Origin: an uncultured Clostridia bacterium | Lineage (GTDB): Bacteria > Bacillota > Clostridia > TANB77 > CAG-508 | NCBI GenBank assembly: GCA_944386675.1 | Contig: CALXBY010000007.1 | Coordinates: 1-64,000 of the forward strand | Reading direction: 5' to 3' | DNA: 64,000 nt | Shown: piece by piece, positions 26,212-36,193 of the stretch | Position numbering within the stretch: position 1 is the first letter of the stretch | Layout of the letters: each line of letters opens with the position of its first letter | The notes under the pieces: generated by a model | Seen by the model: only the letters and a program-made list of their open reading frames with translations | Databases searched by the model: none | Told to the model about the DNA's origin: nothing | Translations under genes and position numbers: made by a program

Positions 26212-27543
26212 ATGAGGATAACAATTGTAGGAACAGGATATGTAGGATTAACAACAGGTGTATGTTTGGCAAATAAAGGACATGAAATTACATGTGTGGA
26301 TATTGATGAAAAAAAGATAGAAAAATTAAATCAAGGAAAAGAAGTTATATATGAACCTGGAATGAAAGAGCTTTTAGAAGAAGCCATAAAAAACAATAAA
26401 ATTACATTTACCACAAACTATAAAGAAGCATATAGTAAATCTAAAGTCATAATGGTATGTGTACCAACACCAGAAAATGAGGATGGTAGTGCCAATTTAA
26501 CATATTTAGATACAGCAATCAAACAAATCATGGAAAATATAACACAAGATTGCTATATCATTGTGAAATCAACAGTACCAGTTGGAACATGTGAGAAAAT
26601 TTCTGAAAAAGTAAAGATGAGTCAATTTGAAATACAAGTTATGTTCAACCCAGAATTTTTATCACAAGGAGAAGCAATCAATAATTTCATGAATCCACAA
26701 AGAATTGTTGTAGGTGTGGAAACAATGAAAGCAAAACAAATCATGGAAGAAATCTATCAAGGGTTTGATTGTAAAAAATTATTTATGGATATAAAATCTG
26801 CAGAAATTTCTAAATATGCATGTAATAATTTTTTAGCATTAAAATTAACCTATATTAATGAAATGGCAAATTTATGTGAAAAGTTAAATATTAATATAGA
26901 AAATGTATTAAAAGTAATGAAAACAGATAAAAGAATTGGAAGTACATATCTGGAACCAGGAATAGGATATGGAGGTTCGTGCTTACCAAAAGACACAAAG
27001 GCTTTAGTGAACCTGGCAAAGGAAAATAAAGTAAAATTGAATACAATAGAAGCAACCATTGCTTCTAATAAAGAACAAAGAAAAAAGCTAATAGAAAAAC
27101 TAGATAAATGTTATGAAAATAAGAAAGATTTAAATGTTGCTGTATTAGGCTTAAGTTTTAAAGAAAATACAAATGATTTAAGAGAATCACAAGCAATAGA
27201 AACGATTAAAGAATTAAAGGGAAGTGTCAATAAAATAATTGCTTATGATAATAAAGAAACAATTTTAAATGCTTGTAGAAATCTATTTAAAGAAGAGCAA
27301 AGTATTCATTTCTCAAATGATATAAAGGTAGCATTAAAAGATGCAGATGTATGTATGATTTTTAATAAGGAAAAAGAAATTCTAGAGCTTTCACCTGATA
27401 ATTTTGTAGATATGATGAAAGAACCAATTATTCTAGATGGAAAAAATTGCTTTGATATTTCAGAGATGAATAAAGATAATATAAAATATGATTCAATAGG
27501 AAGAAATGTTGATGGAATGAACGAAAAATGGAGAATAATATAA
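26212..27543 (+). CDS. UDP-glucose/UDP-sugar 6-dehydrogenase
   Basis: 443 aa. Rossmann start IVGTGYVGLTTGVCLANKG, central helices, catalytic cysteine in GIGYGGSCLPKDTKAL (about 258), and C-terminal LGLSFKENTNDLRES. Four-electron oxidation of a nucleotide sugar, most likely UDP-glucose to UDP-glucuronate. First gene of the surface-polysaccharide island. The epimerase at 43509 could then convert UDP-GlcA to UDP-GalA. UDP-ManNAc or GDP-Man dehydrogenase activity is not excluded. Confidence 0.88.
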   Translation: MRITIVGTGYVGLTTGVCLANKGHEITCVDIDEKKIEKLNQGKEVIYEPGMKELLEEAIKNNKITFTTNYKEAYSKSKVIMVCVPTPENEDGSANLTYLDTAIKQIMENITQDCYIIVKSTVPVGTCEKISEKVKMSQFEIQVMFNPEFLSQGEAINNFMNPQRIVVGVETMKAKQIMEEIYQGFDCKKLFMDIKSAEISKYACNNFLALKLTYINEMANLCEKLNINIENVLKVMKTDKRIGSTYLEPGIGYGGSCLPKDTKALVNLAKENKVKLNTIEATIASNKEQRKKLIEKLDKCYENKKDLNVAVLGLSFKENTNDLRESQAIETIKELKGSVNKIIAYDNKETILNACRNLFKEEQSIHFSNDIKVALKDADVCMIFNKEKEILELSPDNFVDMMKEPIILDGKNCFDISEMNKDNIKYDSIGRNVDGMNEKWRII

Positions 27544-28686
27544 ATGAAGAATATTTTAATGATTATCACAAAACTATCAAATGGAGGAGCAGAAAGAGCA
27601 ATTAATTTATTAAGTAAAAATTTGTCTGATAAGTACGATGTAAAAATAGTAACATTTGATAATAGTAGCCAGGAATATATGCCATATGTAGAAGTAATTG
27701 ATTTAAAGACAAAAATAACAAAGAATCCATTAAAGAAAATCTTACATTTCTTTACTAGAATATATAAAGTAAGAAAAATAAAAAAACAATATAAAATCGA
27801 TTGTACGATAAGTTTTTTGCCAGGACCTAATATCGTAAATGTTTTAAGCAAAATACATGATAGAACAATTATATCTGTAAGAAATACACAATCAAAATTG
27901 AAGAAAAATATATTTAGAAATCTAGTTAATCAAATTTCTTTTAATAAAGCAGATAAAATTGTTACAGTATGTGATTACGTAAAAGAAGATATATTAAACA
28001 CATATACTATAAAAAAAGACAAGATAGTTACTATATATAATACATATAATGAAGAAGAAATAGAAAAGAAAAAAGCAGAAAAAATAGACAAAACAGAACA
28101 ACAATATTTTTCTAAAAATAAAACAGTAATTACAGTAGGAAGATTAATAAAACAAAAAGGACAATGGCATTTAATAAGAGCTTTTAAAGAAGTTGTAAAG
28201 GAATTACCAGATGCTAAATTAATCATATTAGGAAGAGGAGAATTACAAGAATATTTAGAAAAGATTATAAAAATAAATCAATTGGATAAAAATGTATATT
28301 TATGTGGTTTTAAGGAAAATCCATATAAATATATGCAACATTCTGATATATTTGTTTTACCATCACTATATGAAGGAATGCCAAATGTAATATTAGAAGC
28401 AATGTCTTGTAATCTTCCAATTATTGCTACGAATTGTGAAGGTGGAAATAAAGAAGTATTAGGAGAAAATCAATATGGTATATTAATAAACAAATTAGAT
28501 GGAAAACTTTATCTAGATGAACCATTAACAAATGCAGAAGAAGAAATGAAAAATGCCATAATAAATATATTAACCAAAAAGCAACAAAGAGAAAAATATA
28601 TAGAAAAAAGTAAAGAAAGAATAGAGTATTTTAAAAAAGAAAATAACATAAGAAAATGGATTGATATTTTGGAAAAAAAGATATAA
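27544..28686 (+). CDS. GT4-family glycosyltransferase
   Basis: 380 aa GT-B enzyme starting directly after the upstream stop codon. N-terminal TKLSNGGAERAINLLS, C-terminal donor-binding part with VITVGRLIKQKGQWHLIRAF (about 198-217) and the EX7E motif region PSLYEGMPNVILEAMSC (about 275-291). Acceptor and sugar are unknown. It closely resembles the C-terminal half of the protein at 36190-37791, so both probably act on the same polymer. Confidence 0.87.
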   Translation: MKNILMIITKLSNGGAERAINLLSKNLSDKYDVKIVTFDNSSQEYMPYVEVIDLKTKITKNPLKKILHFFTRIYKVRKIKKQYKIDCTISFLPGPNIVNVLSKIHDRTIISVRNTQSKLKKNIFRNLVNQISFNKADKIVTVCDYVKEDILNTYTIKKDKIVTIYNTYNEEEIEKKKAEKIDKTEQQYFSKNKTVITVGRLIKQKGQWHLIRAFKEVVKELPDAKLIILGRGELQEYLEKIIKINQLDKNVYLCGFKENPYKYMQHSDIFVLPSLYEGMPNVILEAMSCNLPIIATNCEGGNKEVLGENQYGILINKLDGKLYLDEPLTNAEEEMKNAIINILTKKQQREKYIEKSKERIEYFKKENNIRKWIDILEKKI

Positions 28687-28867
28687 GAAAGATAATAAAT
28701 TTAAGAAATTATGAGGAGGTCCTATTTCAGGACACCTTCATCAAGAAATTTAACTATTTACCAATATGAAAGCGTGGATACAAAACGGTAAAAAGTGGAA
28801 AAAAACTCGTTTACAAACAAAAATATTATTTATAAAATATAAAAAAATAATAGGAAAGGGGAAACAA

Positions 28868-30442
28868 ATGAAAAGTAATAGGATAAAAAGGACAAATGAA
28901 GGAATAACATTAATTGCATTAGTAATAACAATTATTGTATTGCTAATTTTAGCAGGAGTAAGTATAGCAACACTATTTGGAGATAATGGAATATTAACAA
29001 AAGCAATAGGAGCAAAAGAAGCAACAGAAATAGGACAAGAACAAGAATTTGTGGATTTAGCAACAACAAGTGCGATGCAAAATAGCATAACAACAAGAGG
29101 AAATGCTAAGTTTACCCAAGAAGAATTAGAAAGTGAACTAGATAAATTAACAGGAGGAGATGATACAGATGTAACAACTAAAGGAAGTAATTATCTAGTT
29201 ACATTTAAAGATAGTAAAAGAGAATATGAAGTAGAGATACCAAACTGGTCATCTGCAGATTTAGATTGGGATCAAATACTAGAGGAAGCTAAAGATGATG
29301 ATTCAATCCAAGGAATAGGAACAGATGGAGAACCAGTAGATATGAGTTTATGGCAATATACAGAAATAGAAGGTGGAGTAGGATTATTTGGAGGAACAGC
29401 AGAAAGTTGTTCATGGAGTGAGAATGGATATTTAGGAGAATGTCCAGATGGAAATATCATAGGATGTGTGCCACAATATATTAGAGTAAATGGAGAATTT
29501 AAGCCAGTAGTGAGAATGGAAAGTACATTTAAAGGAAATGTAGAATTAGTTAATCTACCAGAGATACCATCAACAGTAACAAACATAGATAGCATATGCC
29601 ATAATTGCGAGAACTTAAAAACAGCAACGGTATATTCAAATTTAGAAACGATTGGAAGTTTTGCATTTGCTAATTGTCATAATTTAGAAAATGTAGTAAT
29701 AGCAAATGGTATAAAAGGTATTGATGAAAGAGCCTTTTTAGGATGTGAAAAATTATCTAATATAAGTTTACCAGACACAATAGAAGAGCTAGGAGAACAA
29801 TGCTTTGCAGATTGCACATCTTTATCTGATATATATTTACCAGAGGGGGTAAAGTCAATGTGTGAATCATTTTTTGGGTGTACTTCGTTAACTAGTATAG
29901 AAATACCAAGCACATTGGAAAATGTTTATTCTGATGCAGGCGATAGTGCGCTAGGATGGTTCCATAGTGATAAATATATAGGGTGTTTTGAAAGTTGTTC
30001 AAATCTAAAAACACTTATTTTTAGAGAAGGTATAAAAGATTTGAATAATATAAAAGAAATATTAATTGATTCAAATATAGAAAATCTTAAGATTCCTGGA
30101 AGTGTTGAATCAATACCAGAATTATACGATTGGGGAAATTTAACTTCTCTAAAAAATATAGAACTAGGTGACGGAGTAAAAACAATAGGATGGGGAGCTT
30201 TTAGAGGTTTTGAAAATTTAGAAAATATTAATATACCAAGAAGTGTAGTAGAAATAGAAATATATGCATTTTCAAGTGAAAAATTGACAAGTATAACAAT
30301 TCCAAGTAGTGTAACATATATGGATGAAAATGTTTTTTATAACTGTACAAATTTAACAGAAATAAGAATAGAATCAGGAAGTACATTAGAAGTACCAACT
30401 AATAAGTGGGGAGCAACAAATGCAACAATAATTAAAGAATAA
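28868..30442 (+). CDS. prepilin-like N-terminus with BspA-type leucine-rich repeats (copy 1)
   Basis: 524 aa from ATG 28868 (GGAAAGGGG RBS); an earlier in-frame ATG at 28766 lies in the duplicated leader and is rejected. Short basic leader MKSNRIKRTNEG, then ITLIALVITIIVLLILAG, a type IV prepilin-like hydrophobic helix with the processing Gly before it. A linker of about 200 residues has no known motif. Residues about 230-500 are LRR_5 (BspA/TpLRR) repeats such as CENLKTATVY, AFANCHNLENVVIANGIKGI and ERAFLGCEKLSNISLPDTI. Expected to be displayed at the cell surface, where such LRRs bind host or matrix ligands. Confidence 0.82.
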   Translation: MKSNRIKRTNEGITLIALVITIIVLLILAGVSIATLFGDNGILTKAIGAKEATEIGQEQEFVDLATTSAMQNSITTRGNAKFTQEELESELDKLTGGDDTDVTTKGSNYLVTFKDSKREYEVEIPNWSSADLDWDQILEEAKDDDSIQGIGTDGEPVDMSLWQYTEIEGGVGLFGGTAESCSWSENGYLGECPDGNIIGCVPQYIRVNGEFKPVVRMESTFKGNVELVNLPEIPSTVTNIDSICHNCENLKTATVYSNLETIGSFAFANCHNLENVVIANGIKGIDERAFLGCEKLSNISLPDTIEELGEQCFADCTSLSDIYLPEGVKSMCESFFGCTSLTSIEIPSTLENVYSDAGDSALGWFHSDKYIGCFESCSNLKTLIFREGIKDLNNIKEILIDSNIENLKIPGSVESIPELYDWGNLTSLKNIELGDGVKTIGWGAFRGFENLENINIPRSVVEIEIYAFSSEKLTSITIPSSVTYMDENVFYNCTNLTEIRIESGSTLEVPTNKWGATNATIIKE

Positions 30443-30452
30443 GTAATAAATA

Positions 30453-30478
30453 AAAAAACACCTTTTGATGTTTTTTTA
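30453..30478 (+). terminator. terminator after LRR copy 1
   Basis: AAAAAACAcc-TTTT-gaTGTTTTTT hairpin with one C-A mismatch and a T tract. Confidence 0.6.
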
Positions 30479-30598
30479 TTTACTAAAGAATGAAAAAATG
30501 TAACGTGGATATAAAACGGCAAAAAGTGGAAAAAAACTCGTTTACGAACAAAAATATTATTTATAAAATATAAAAAAATAATAGGAAAGGGGAAACAA

Positions 30599-32074
30599 AT
30601 GAAAAGTAATAGGATAAAAAGGACAAATGAAGGAATAACATTAATTGCATTAGTAATAACAATTATTGTATTGCTAATTTTAGCAGGAGTAAGTATAGCA
30701 ACACTATTTGGAGATAATGGAATATTAACAAAAGCAACAGGAGCAAAAGAAGCAACAGAAATAGGACAAGAGCAAGAATTTGTGGATTTAGCAACAACAA
30801 GTGCGATGCAAAATAGCATAACAACAAGAGGAAATGCTAAGTTTACTCAAGAAGAATTAGAAAATGAACTAGATAAATTAACAGGAGGAGATGATACAGA
30901 TGTAACAACTAAAGGAAGTAATTATCTAGTTAAATTTAAAGATAGTAAAAGAGAATATGAAGTAGAAATACCAAACTGGACATCAGCAGATTTAGATTGG
31001 GAGCAAATACTAGAAGATGCTAAAGATGATCCATCAATAGAAGGAATAGGAACAGATGGAGAGCCAGTAGATATGAGTTTATGGCAATATACAGAAATAG
31101 AAGGCGGAGTAGGATTATTTGCAGGAGAATCGAGGGCGGGATGTGCATATAGTGAAAATGGATACATAGGAGAATGTCCAGACGGAAATATCATAGGATA
31201 TGTGCCACAATATATTAGAGTAAATGGAGAATTTAAGCCAGTAGTGAGCATGGTAAGTACATTTAAAGGAAATGCAGAATTAGTTAATTTGCCGGAGATA
31301 CCATCAACAGTAACAAACATAGATAGTATATGCCATAACTGTGAGAATTTAAAAACAGCAACAATATATGAAACTACTGAAACAATAGGGATTTCTGCAT
31401 TTGCAGAGTGTCCAAATTTAGAAAATATAACTATAGCGAAAGGTATAAAAAGTATTGATGAAAGAGCTTTTTTAGGGTGTGAAAAATTATCTAATATAAA
31501 TTTACCAGACACAATAGAAGAACTAGGGGAACAATGCTTTGCGTATTGTACATCCTTAACAGATATATATTTGCCAGAAGGAATCAAATCAATGTGTGAA
31601 TCATTTTTAGGGTGTACATCTTTAACTAGTATAGAAATACCAAGTACATTGGAAAGAGTATGGTCTGATAGAGGAAGGTATGAATATGCTATAGGAGTAT
31701 TTGAAGATTGTACAAATTTGAAAACAATCATTTATAGGGAAGGAACTAAAGAATTAATAAACTTAACAGAAAATTGCGACAATGTTGAAACTATAAAAAT
31801 TCCTGGAACTGTTGAAGAGATACCATTTATGTTTGCACCTGTTACACTAAAAAACATAGAAATAGGGGAAGGGGTAAAGAAAATTGAAAGATCAGCTTTT
31901 AGAGAGTGTATGAATTTAATTAATGTGAAATTACCGAGCAGTATAATTTACATAGATGACTATGCATTTTCAGGATGTACTAATTTAACAGAAATAAGAA
32001 TAGAATCAGGAAGTACATTAGAAGTACCAACTAATAAGTGGGGAGCAACAAATGCAACAATAATTAAAGAATAA
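30599..32074 (+). CDS. prepilin-like N-terminus with BspA-type leucine-rich repeats (copy 2)
   Basis: 491 aa, paralog of the preceding gene with the same prepilin-like start (GITLIALVITIIVLLILAG at about 12-30), the same linker and the same last 30 residues (NKWGATNATIIKE end). The LRR region is shorter by about one repeat and diverged, for example at ETTETIGISAFAECPNLENI. Same RBS and leader. The pattern of constant ends and variable middle suggests recombination or selection on the exposed face. Confidence 0.82.
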   Translation: MKSNRIKRTNEGITLIALVITIIVLLILAGVSIATLFGDNGILTKATGAKEATEIGQEQEFVDLATTSAMQNSITTRGNAKFTQEELENELDKLTGGDDTDVTTKGSNYLVKFKDSKREYEVEIPNWTSADLDWEQILEDAKDDPSIEGIGTDGEPVDMSLWQYTEIEGGVGLFAGESRAGCAYSENGYIGECPDGNIIGYVPQYIRVNGEFKPVVSMVSTFKGNAELVNLPEIPSTVTNIDSICHNCENLKTATIYETTETIGISAFAECPNLENITIAKGIKSIDERAFLGCEKLSNINLPDTIEELGEQCFAYCTSLTDIYLPEGIKSMCESFLGCTSLTSIEIPSTLERVWSDRGRYEYAIGVFEDCTNLKTIIYREGTKELINLTENCDNVETIKIPGTVEEIPFMFAPVTLKNIEIGEGVKKIERSAFRECMNLINVKLPSSIIYIDDYAFSGCTNLTEIRIESGSTLEVPTNKWGATNATIIKE

Positions 32075-32081
32075 GTAATAT

Positions 32082-32108
32082 ATAAAAAAACACCTTTTGG
32101 TGTTTTTT
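32082..32108 (+). terminator. terminator after LRR copy 2
   Basis: AAAAAACACC, loop TTTT, GGTGTTTTTT; perfect stem followed by T. Confidence 0.8.
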
Positions 32109-32174
32109 TCTTAGAGTAATTATGATAGAATAAAGAAAATAAAGAATAAGAAAAATATAAAATCGGAGAAATAT

Positions 32175-33963
32175 ATGTTAAAGAAAAATTATATAGATAT
32201 AGTAATGCTTGCTTTTGCAATTTCAACTTTAATACCAATTATAACACGGAAATTATATAAGTTTAAATGATTCATTAGTTATGAGTGCAACATATTTTTT
32301 TGTAGTAGCCATATATTTTATAATAAAAATGGTAATATCAAGAAATTCAAAAAGAAAAAATATTTGCATTAATGGAATAATAGCTATATCAGTTATATGT
32401 ATCATTTTAGGAATAGATAAAATGACAATAAATATAGGAAAGCCACTATATGACTTACTAGGTGTTTCTATAACGGCAAATACATCTAGAATGGAATCTA
32501 TATTTGGCTACCCCAATATGTTTGCAATAAATACATATATAAGTTATTTCCTTTTGCTAGGAAAGATATTATCAGAAAAAGAAAAAAAATATAAAATCAT
32601 AGATATCATTTTAATAGTAATACATATAATTGCTATATTTTTATCAGGTTCAAGAATAACAATTGCTATGTTAGCCGTGTTTACAATAATATATATGTAT
32701 ATACAATTTAAAGATAAGTGCAAGAATATACCAACAAAAAAAGTAGGCAAAATTTTAGGACTTAGTTTGATTGTCTTAATAGTAATAATTGCATTTATAC
32801 TTAATATGAAATCAGATTTGGTTTTGTTTAATAAAAAAGGAGAAGATGATACATATTCTAAAAAAGAAATTCCAGTGCAAGCTGATACAGATTATGTGTT
32901 AAAGATGGAAATAGAGACACAAGGATCAAGTGATACTACAAAAAGGGATTATGGAATAACAATAAAACAGTTAGATAAAAATAATAACTTTATTTCAAAT
33001 ACAAATAATCGAGTAGGAACATATAATGGCGTATTTGAAATGTCTTTTAAAACAGATGTAAATACAAAATATATTAATATTATATTTAGTTGTTCAGAAA
33101 TAACAGATTATACAAAATTTGTAGTAAAAAAGTTAACATTAAATGATAAAGAATTAACAGTAAATTATAGATTTATTCCGGTTGAAATAGTAGATAGAAT
33201 TGTATATGCAAATATCAGGAGTAATTCTGTAATTGAACGATTTACAATTATTACAGATGGTATAGACATTATAAAAAAATATCCAATGACGATATTAACA
33301 GGAATGGGTGGCAATACATGGAAATATAAATTTGAAGAAGTAATTGATTATGAATATGATGTGCCACAAATGCATAATTTCATATTGCAACTTGTTTTAG
33401 AATCTGGAATTATTACAGCAATCATATATATTTTGATTATTGCATTTACGATAAAAAATATGCTCAAATTAGAAAAAAATCCTGTTAACTTAGGAATTAT
33501 ATTTGCATTTTTAGGTGTGTTTTTACATAGTTTAGTAGATTATGAATTAGATAATATTATTATATTAATTGAATTTTTTATATTAATGTCTCTATTACAT
33601 GAAAAGAAGGAAGCAAATAAATATACTGTATACATGGTATATATAACAGCAATCATTTCTATAATTTTATCTGGAATTGTGTGCGGAAATATGTTAAAAA
33701 CTAGAAATGCAGTAATTAAAAGTTATAGAGAATTAGGAAATCAGGAAAATATACAAATATTAGAAAATACAATTAAAAATGAAAGATATTTTCAATATGA
33801 TATATATACAACATATGTATATAATTTGATAAGTTTGCAAGATGAAACATATAAACCAAAAATAGAAGAATATACAAAAATTATAAAAAATAATTTATCA
33901 GAAGATAAATATATAAGTGATTTTGAGCAATCGATAGAAATACTAGAGAACAGAGAGGAGTAA
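32175..33963 (+). CDS. O-antigen ligase / Wzy_C-type membrane protein, read through a +1 shift at CGG
   Basis: Starts at ATG 32175 with GGAGAA upstream (MLKKNYIDIVMLAFAISTLI). The zero frame meets CGG at 32247-32249 and stops at TGA 32268. Skipping the C gives IITGNYISLNDSLVMSATYF and the frame stays open to 33963, about 595 aa in total. Many membrane segments are seen, with ISGSRITIAML-like text near the fifth (LSGSRITIAMLAVF), a large outer loop (about 220-350) and MHNFILQLVLESG, typical of Wzy_C/WaaL-type proteins. A soluble tail follows the last membrane segment. Function could be polymer ligation or O-glycosylation of the neighbouring prepilin-like proteins. The ATG at 32281 would drop the first membrane segments. 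Confidence 0.72.
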
Positions 33964-33966
33964 ACA

Positions 33967-35598
33967 ATGGAAAAGAAAAAAATAGTAATTATAGTTGTAG
34001 CACTTGTTTTAGTACTTATTTTAGGAATAGGAATATATATGTTTGCAACGAGAACTACTTCAGAGGAAGAGGAAATTGCACAAATACATAGAATTCTTAA
34101 CATGATGAGAGGGTATGGAGAAGAAAGTATTAATGCAGATACATTAAACCAATATTTAAGACCAAATGGAGTTATGGCTACAGCAACAGATGGAAATAGA
34201 ACAATGGTCGTATTTGATAATGGAAATAAATATGAAGTAGAGCAAGATGGAACAATTACAAAAGGTGGAAGAAATATGTCTTCTAGTGCTTTAGGTAGTG
34301 ATGATTATAAAATACAAGTAAAATTTTTAAAAGATAATACAAATGAACAAACAGATATACCTAATAAACCAGAATTATCAGAAGAAATGATACCTGTGAA
34401 ATGGGATGGAGAAAATTGGGTGATAACAAATGAAAATGACCCAGAATGGTATAATTATATAGCACAAACAGAAGGAACAGATGGAGCTTCTAAATGGGCA
34501 AATATTATGATGAGTGATGGTAAATATAGCAAAATAAATCAAGAAGGAAAAATATTAGTAACAGATGCATTAATAGGAACCAAAATAGCAGATGAAGAAT
34601 TGGGAAGCATGTATGTATGGATTCCAAGATATTCATATAAAATAGAATATTATAAAGATGGAGAGATAATTGCATATTCTGATGCTAGAGGATTTGTAGA
34701 AGCAAATGGAGAACTTGTAAATGAAGCAAATAATCAAGGAACAAGGATAAATGCAGGAGATAATTATATTGTACACCCATCTTTTCTAGGAAAAGGATAT
34801 GAAGAAGCAGGTGGAGGATTTGGACAAGATGAAAATGGAATTACAGGTTTATGGATTTCAAAATTTGAAGCCTCTAATAAAAATAAAGTAGAATACACAA
34901 AAGATGAAGAAACAATTAATGAAAATACAATATTTAAATTTGTTCCAAATAGTATGTCTGTTGAAATTGAATATAATTTAGAAAATATAAAAGAAAATGT
35001 AATAAATAAAATGCAATCACAATCAACAAATACTGCAGATATGCATGTAACTAAAACTTCAGAATGGGGAGCTATGGTATATTTAGCATATAGCCAATAT
35101 GGAAGAAATGGAAATAGTATGAGTGTTAATGAGGCATATTATAGTACTAAAAAAGATAATGCTGTTACAGGATATGGTGCAAGTGACAATGGATATTATT
35201 ATATTTATACACAAAATGATTATTCATATAAAACAGATAAAGGTGTACTTGCAAGTACAACAGGAAATGTATATGGTATATATGATGTTGCAGGAGGATT
35301 AGCAGAATTTACAATGGGATTTAAGGATATAAGCGATATAAAAACATTGACTGATGGATTAGATAGTAAATATTATATGTTATATGAAAAAGATAAAGCT
35401 AGTGAAGAAGACGTAGGAGATATGTTATTTGAAACAGCACATTGGGATAAAGACGGCGCAGATTATGTTAATACATATGATCCAATATTCAAAATGGGAG
35501 GAAGATATGATATTGGATGTGCTGGAATGTTTAATTATTCAGCATGGAATATTGAAGAAGATCCATGCAGTGTTAGAAGTACAATTGTATTGAAATAG
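33967..35598 (+). CDS. membrane-anchored protein with FGE/C-type-lectin-like C-terminal domain
   Basis: 543 aa. One N-terminal membrane helix (about 5-26, IVIIVVALVLVLILGIGIYM), a linker, then a domain from about 140 to the end containing GTKIADEELGSMYVWIPRYS, HPSFLGKGYE, GITGLWISKFEAS, EWGAMVYLAYSQYGRNGN, GNVYGIYDVAGGLAEFTMG. The order WIPR, hP.F, GIWhxKxE, EWGA, GNVYGIYD-xxGG, then a final R.. segment, recalls the SUMF1/FGE-like fold used by phage-type variable proteins. It is shared with the gene at 50932-52334. Surface display is likely; ligand unknown. Confidence 0.65.
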   Translation: MEKKKIVIIVVALVLVLILGIGIYMFATRTTSEEEEIAQIHRILNMMRGYGEESINADTLNQYLRPNGVMATATDGNRTMVVFDNGNKYEVEQDGTITKGGRNMSSSALGSDDYKIQVKFLKDNTNEQTDIPNKPELSEEMIPVKWDGENWVITNENDPEWYNYIAQTEGTDGASKWANIMMSDGKYSKINQEGKILVTDALIGTKIADEELGSMYVWIPRYSYKIEYYKDGEIIAYSDARGFVEANGELVNEANNQGTRINAGDNYIVHPSFLGKGYEEAGGGFGQDENGITGLWISKFEASNKNKVEYTKDEETINENTIFKFVPNSMSVEIEYNLENIKENVINKMQSQSTNTADMHVTKTSEWGAMVYLAYSQYGRNGNSMSVNEAYYSTKKDNAVTGYGASDNGYYYIYTQNDYSYKTDKGVLASTTGNVYGIYDVAGGLAEFTMGFKDISDIKTLTDGLDSKYYMLYEKDKASEEDVGDMLFETAHWDKDGADYVNTYDPIFKMGGRYDIGCAGMFNYSAWNIEEDPCSVRSTIVLK

Positions 35599-35608
35599 AG
35601 GTTTATAT

Positions 35609-36193
35609 ATGAGTAAAAAGGTTAGTATCAGTATAGGAATAATTATATTAATAGCAAGTATATTGTTAATTATAACAATGTTAGATTTTGAAGAAGAATT
35701 TATTTTTGATTCAGCCACAAATACAATTTTAGGAGTTCGTAATAGTGATAAAATACAAGAACTTACTATACCAAGCAAAATAAATGGTGTAAAAGTTAAA
35801 AATATAAAAATTTCAGATGGAAATATGGAAAAGCTAGAAAAAGTAATAATAGAAGAGGGCATAGAAACTATAGGAGAACAATGCTTTTATGATTCTCCAA
35901 ATTTAATAACAGTAGTGATTCCTAAAACGGTAAAAAAAATAGAAAAACAAGCTTTTAGTAAATGTGACCAATTAATTAATATAACATTGCTAAATACTGT
36001 AGAAGAAATTGGAGAGGAAGCATTTTCGGAATGTTTAAAATTAGAAAATGTGTATATTTCGGATAATGTAAAAACAATTGGAAAGAAAGCATTTTTAGGG
36101 ACTCAGTGGATGACAGATCTACTAGAAGGAAGAGAAGAAAACATGAATGAAAATTTGTACAAGAAAATAATAGAAAGTAATGAGGAAAAATGA
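35609..36193 (+). CDS. small membrane-anchored LRR_5 protein
   Basis: 194 aa. N-terminal membrane helix (about 7-28, ISIGIIILIASILLIITML), then about four BspA-type leucine-rich repeats: EGIETIGEQCFYDSPNLITV, KTVKKIEKQAFSKCDQLINI, NTVEEIGEEAFSECLKLENV. It ends with a short charged tail and overlaps the next gene by 4 bases. Its LRR type matches the two large prepilin-LRR proteins upstream, so it may interact with them. Confidence 0.75.
   Translation: MSKKVSISIGIIILIASILLIITMLDFEEEFIFDSATNTILGVRNSDKIQELTIPSKINGVKVKNIKISDGNMEKLEKVIIEEGIETIGEQCFYDSPNLITVVIPKTVKKIEKQAFSKCDQLINITLLNTVEEIGEEAFSECLKLENVYISDNVKTIGKKAFLGTQWMTDLLEGREENMNENLYKKIIESNEEK

Larger units (their letters stand above)
28772..32108 (+). 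repeat. tandem duplication of a leader-gene-terminator cassette
   Basis: 28772-30478 and 30509-32108 are two copies of the same unit: a nearly identical leader of about 95 bp (GTGGATA, AAACGG, AAAAAGTGG, CTCGTTTAC blocks in order), a prepilin-LRR gene, and a CACCTTTT-loop terminator. Similarity is highest in the leader, the first about 240 codons and the last about 30 codons; the middle LRR part has diverged. Confidence 0.85.

Noticed and set aside
28713-28739. GAGGAGGTCC/GGACACCTTC hairpin as a riboswitch or strong terminator
   Set aside because: Two internal mismatches and no T tract; not matched to any riboswitch I know.
28766-28867. ATG start for the first LRR protein in the leader
   Set aside because: The leader is duplicated before the second copy without that ATG in frame, and GGAAAGGGG precedes ATG 28868.
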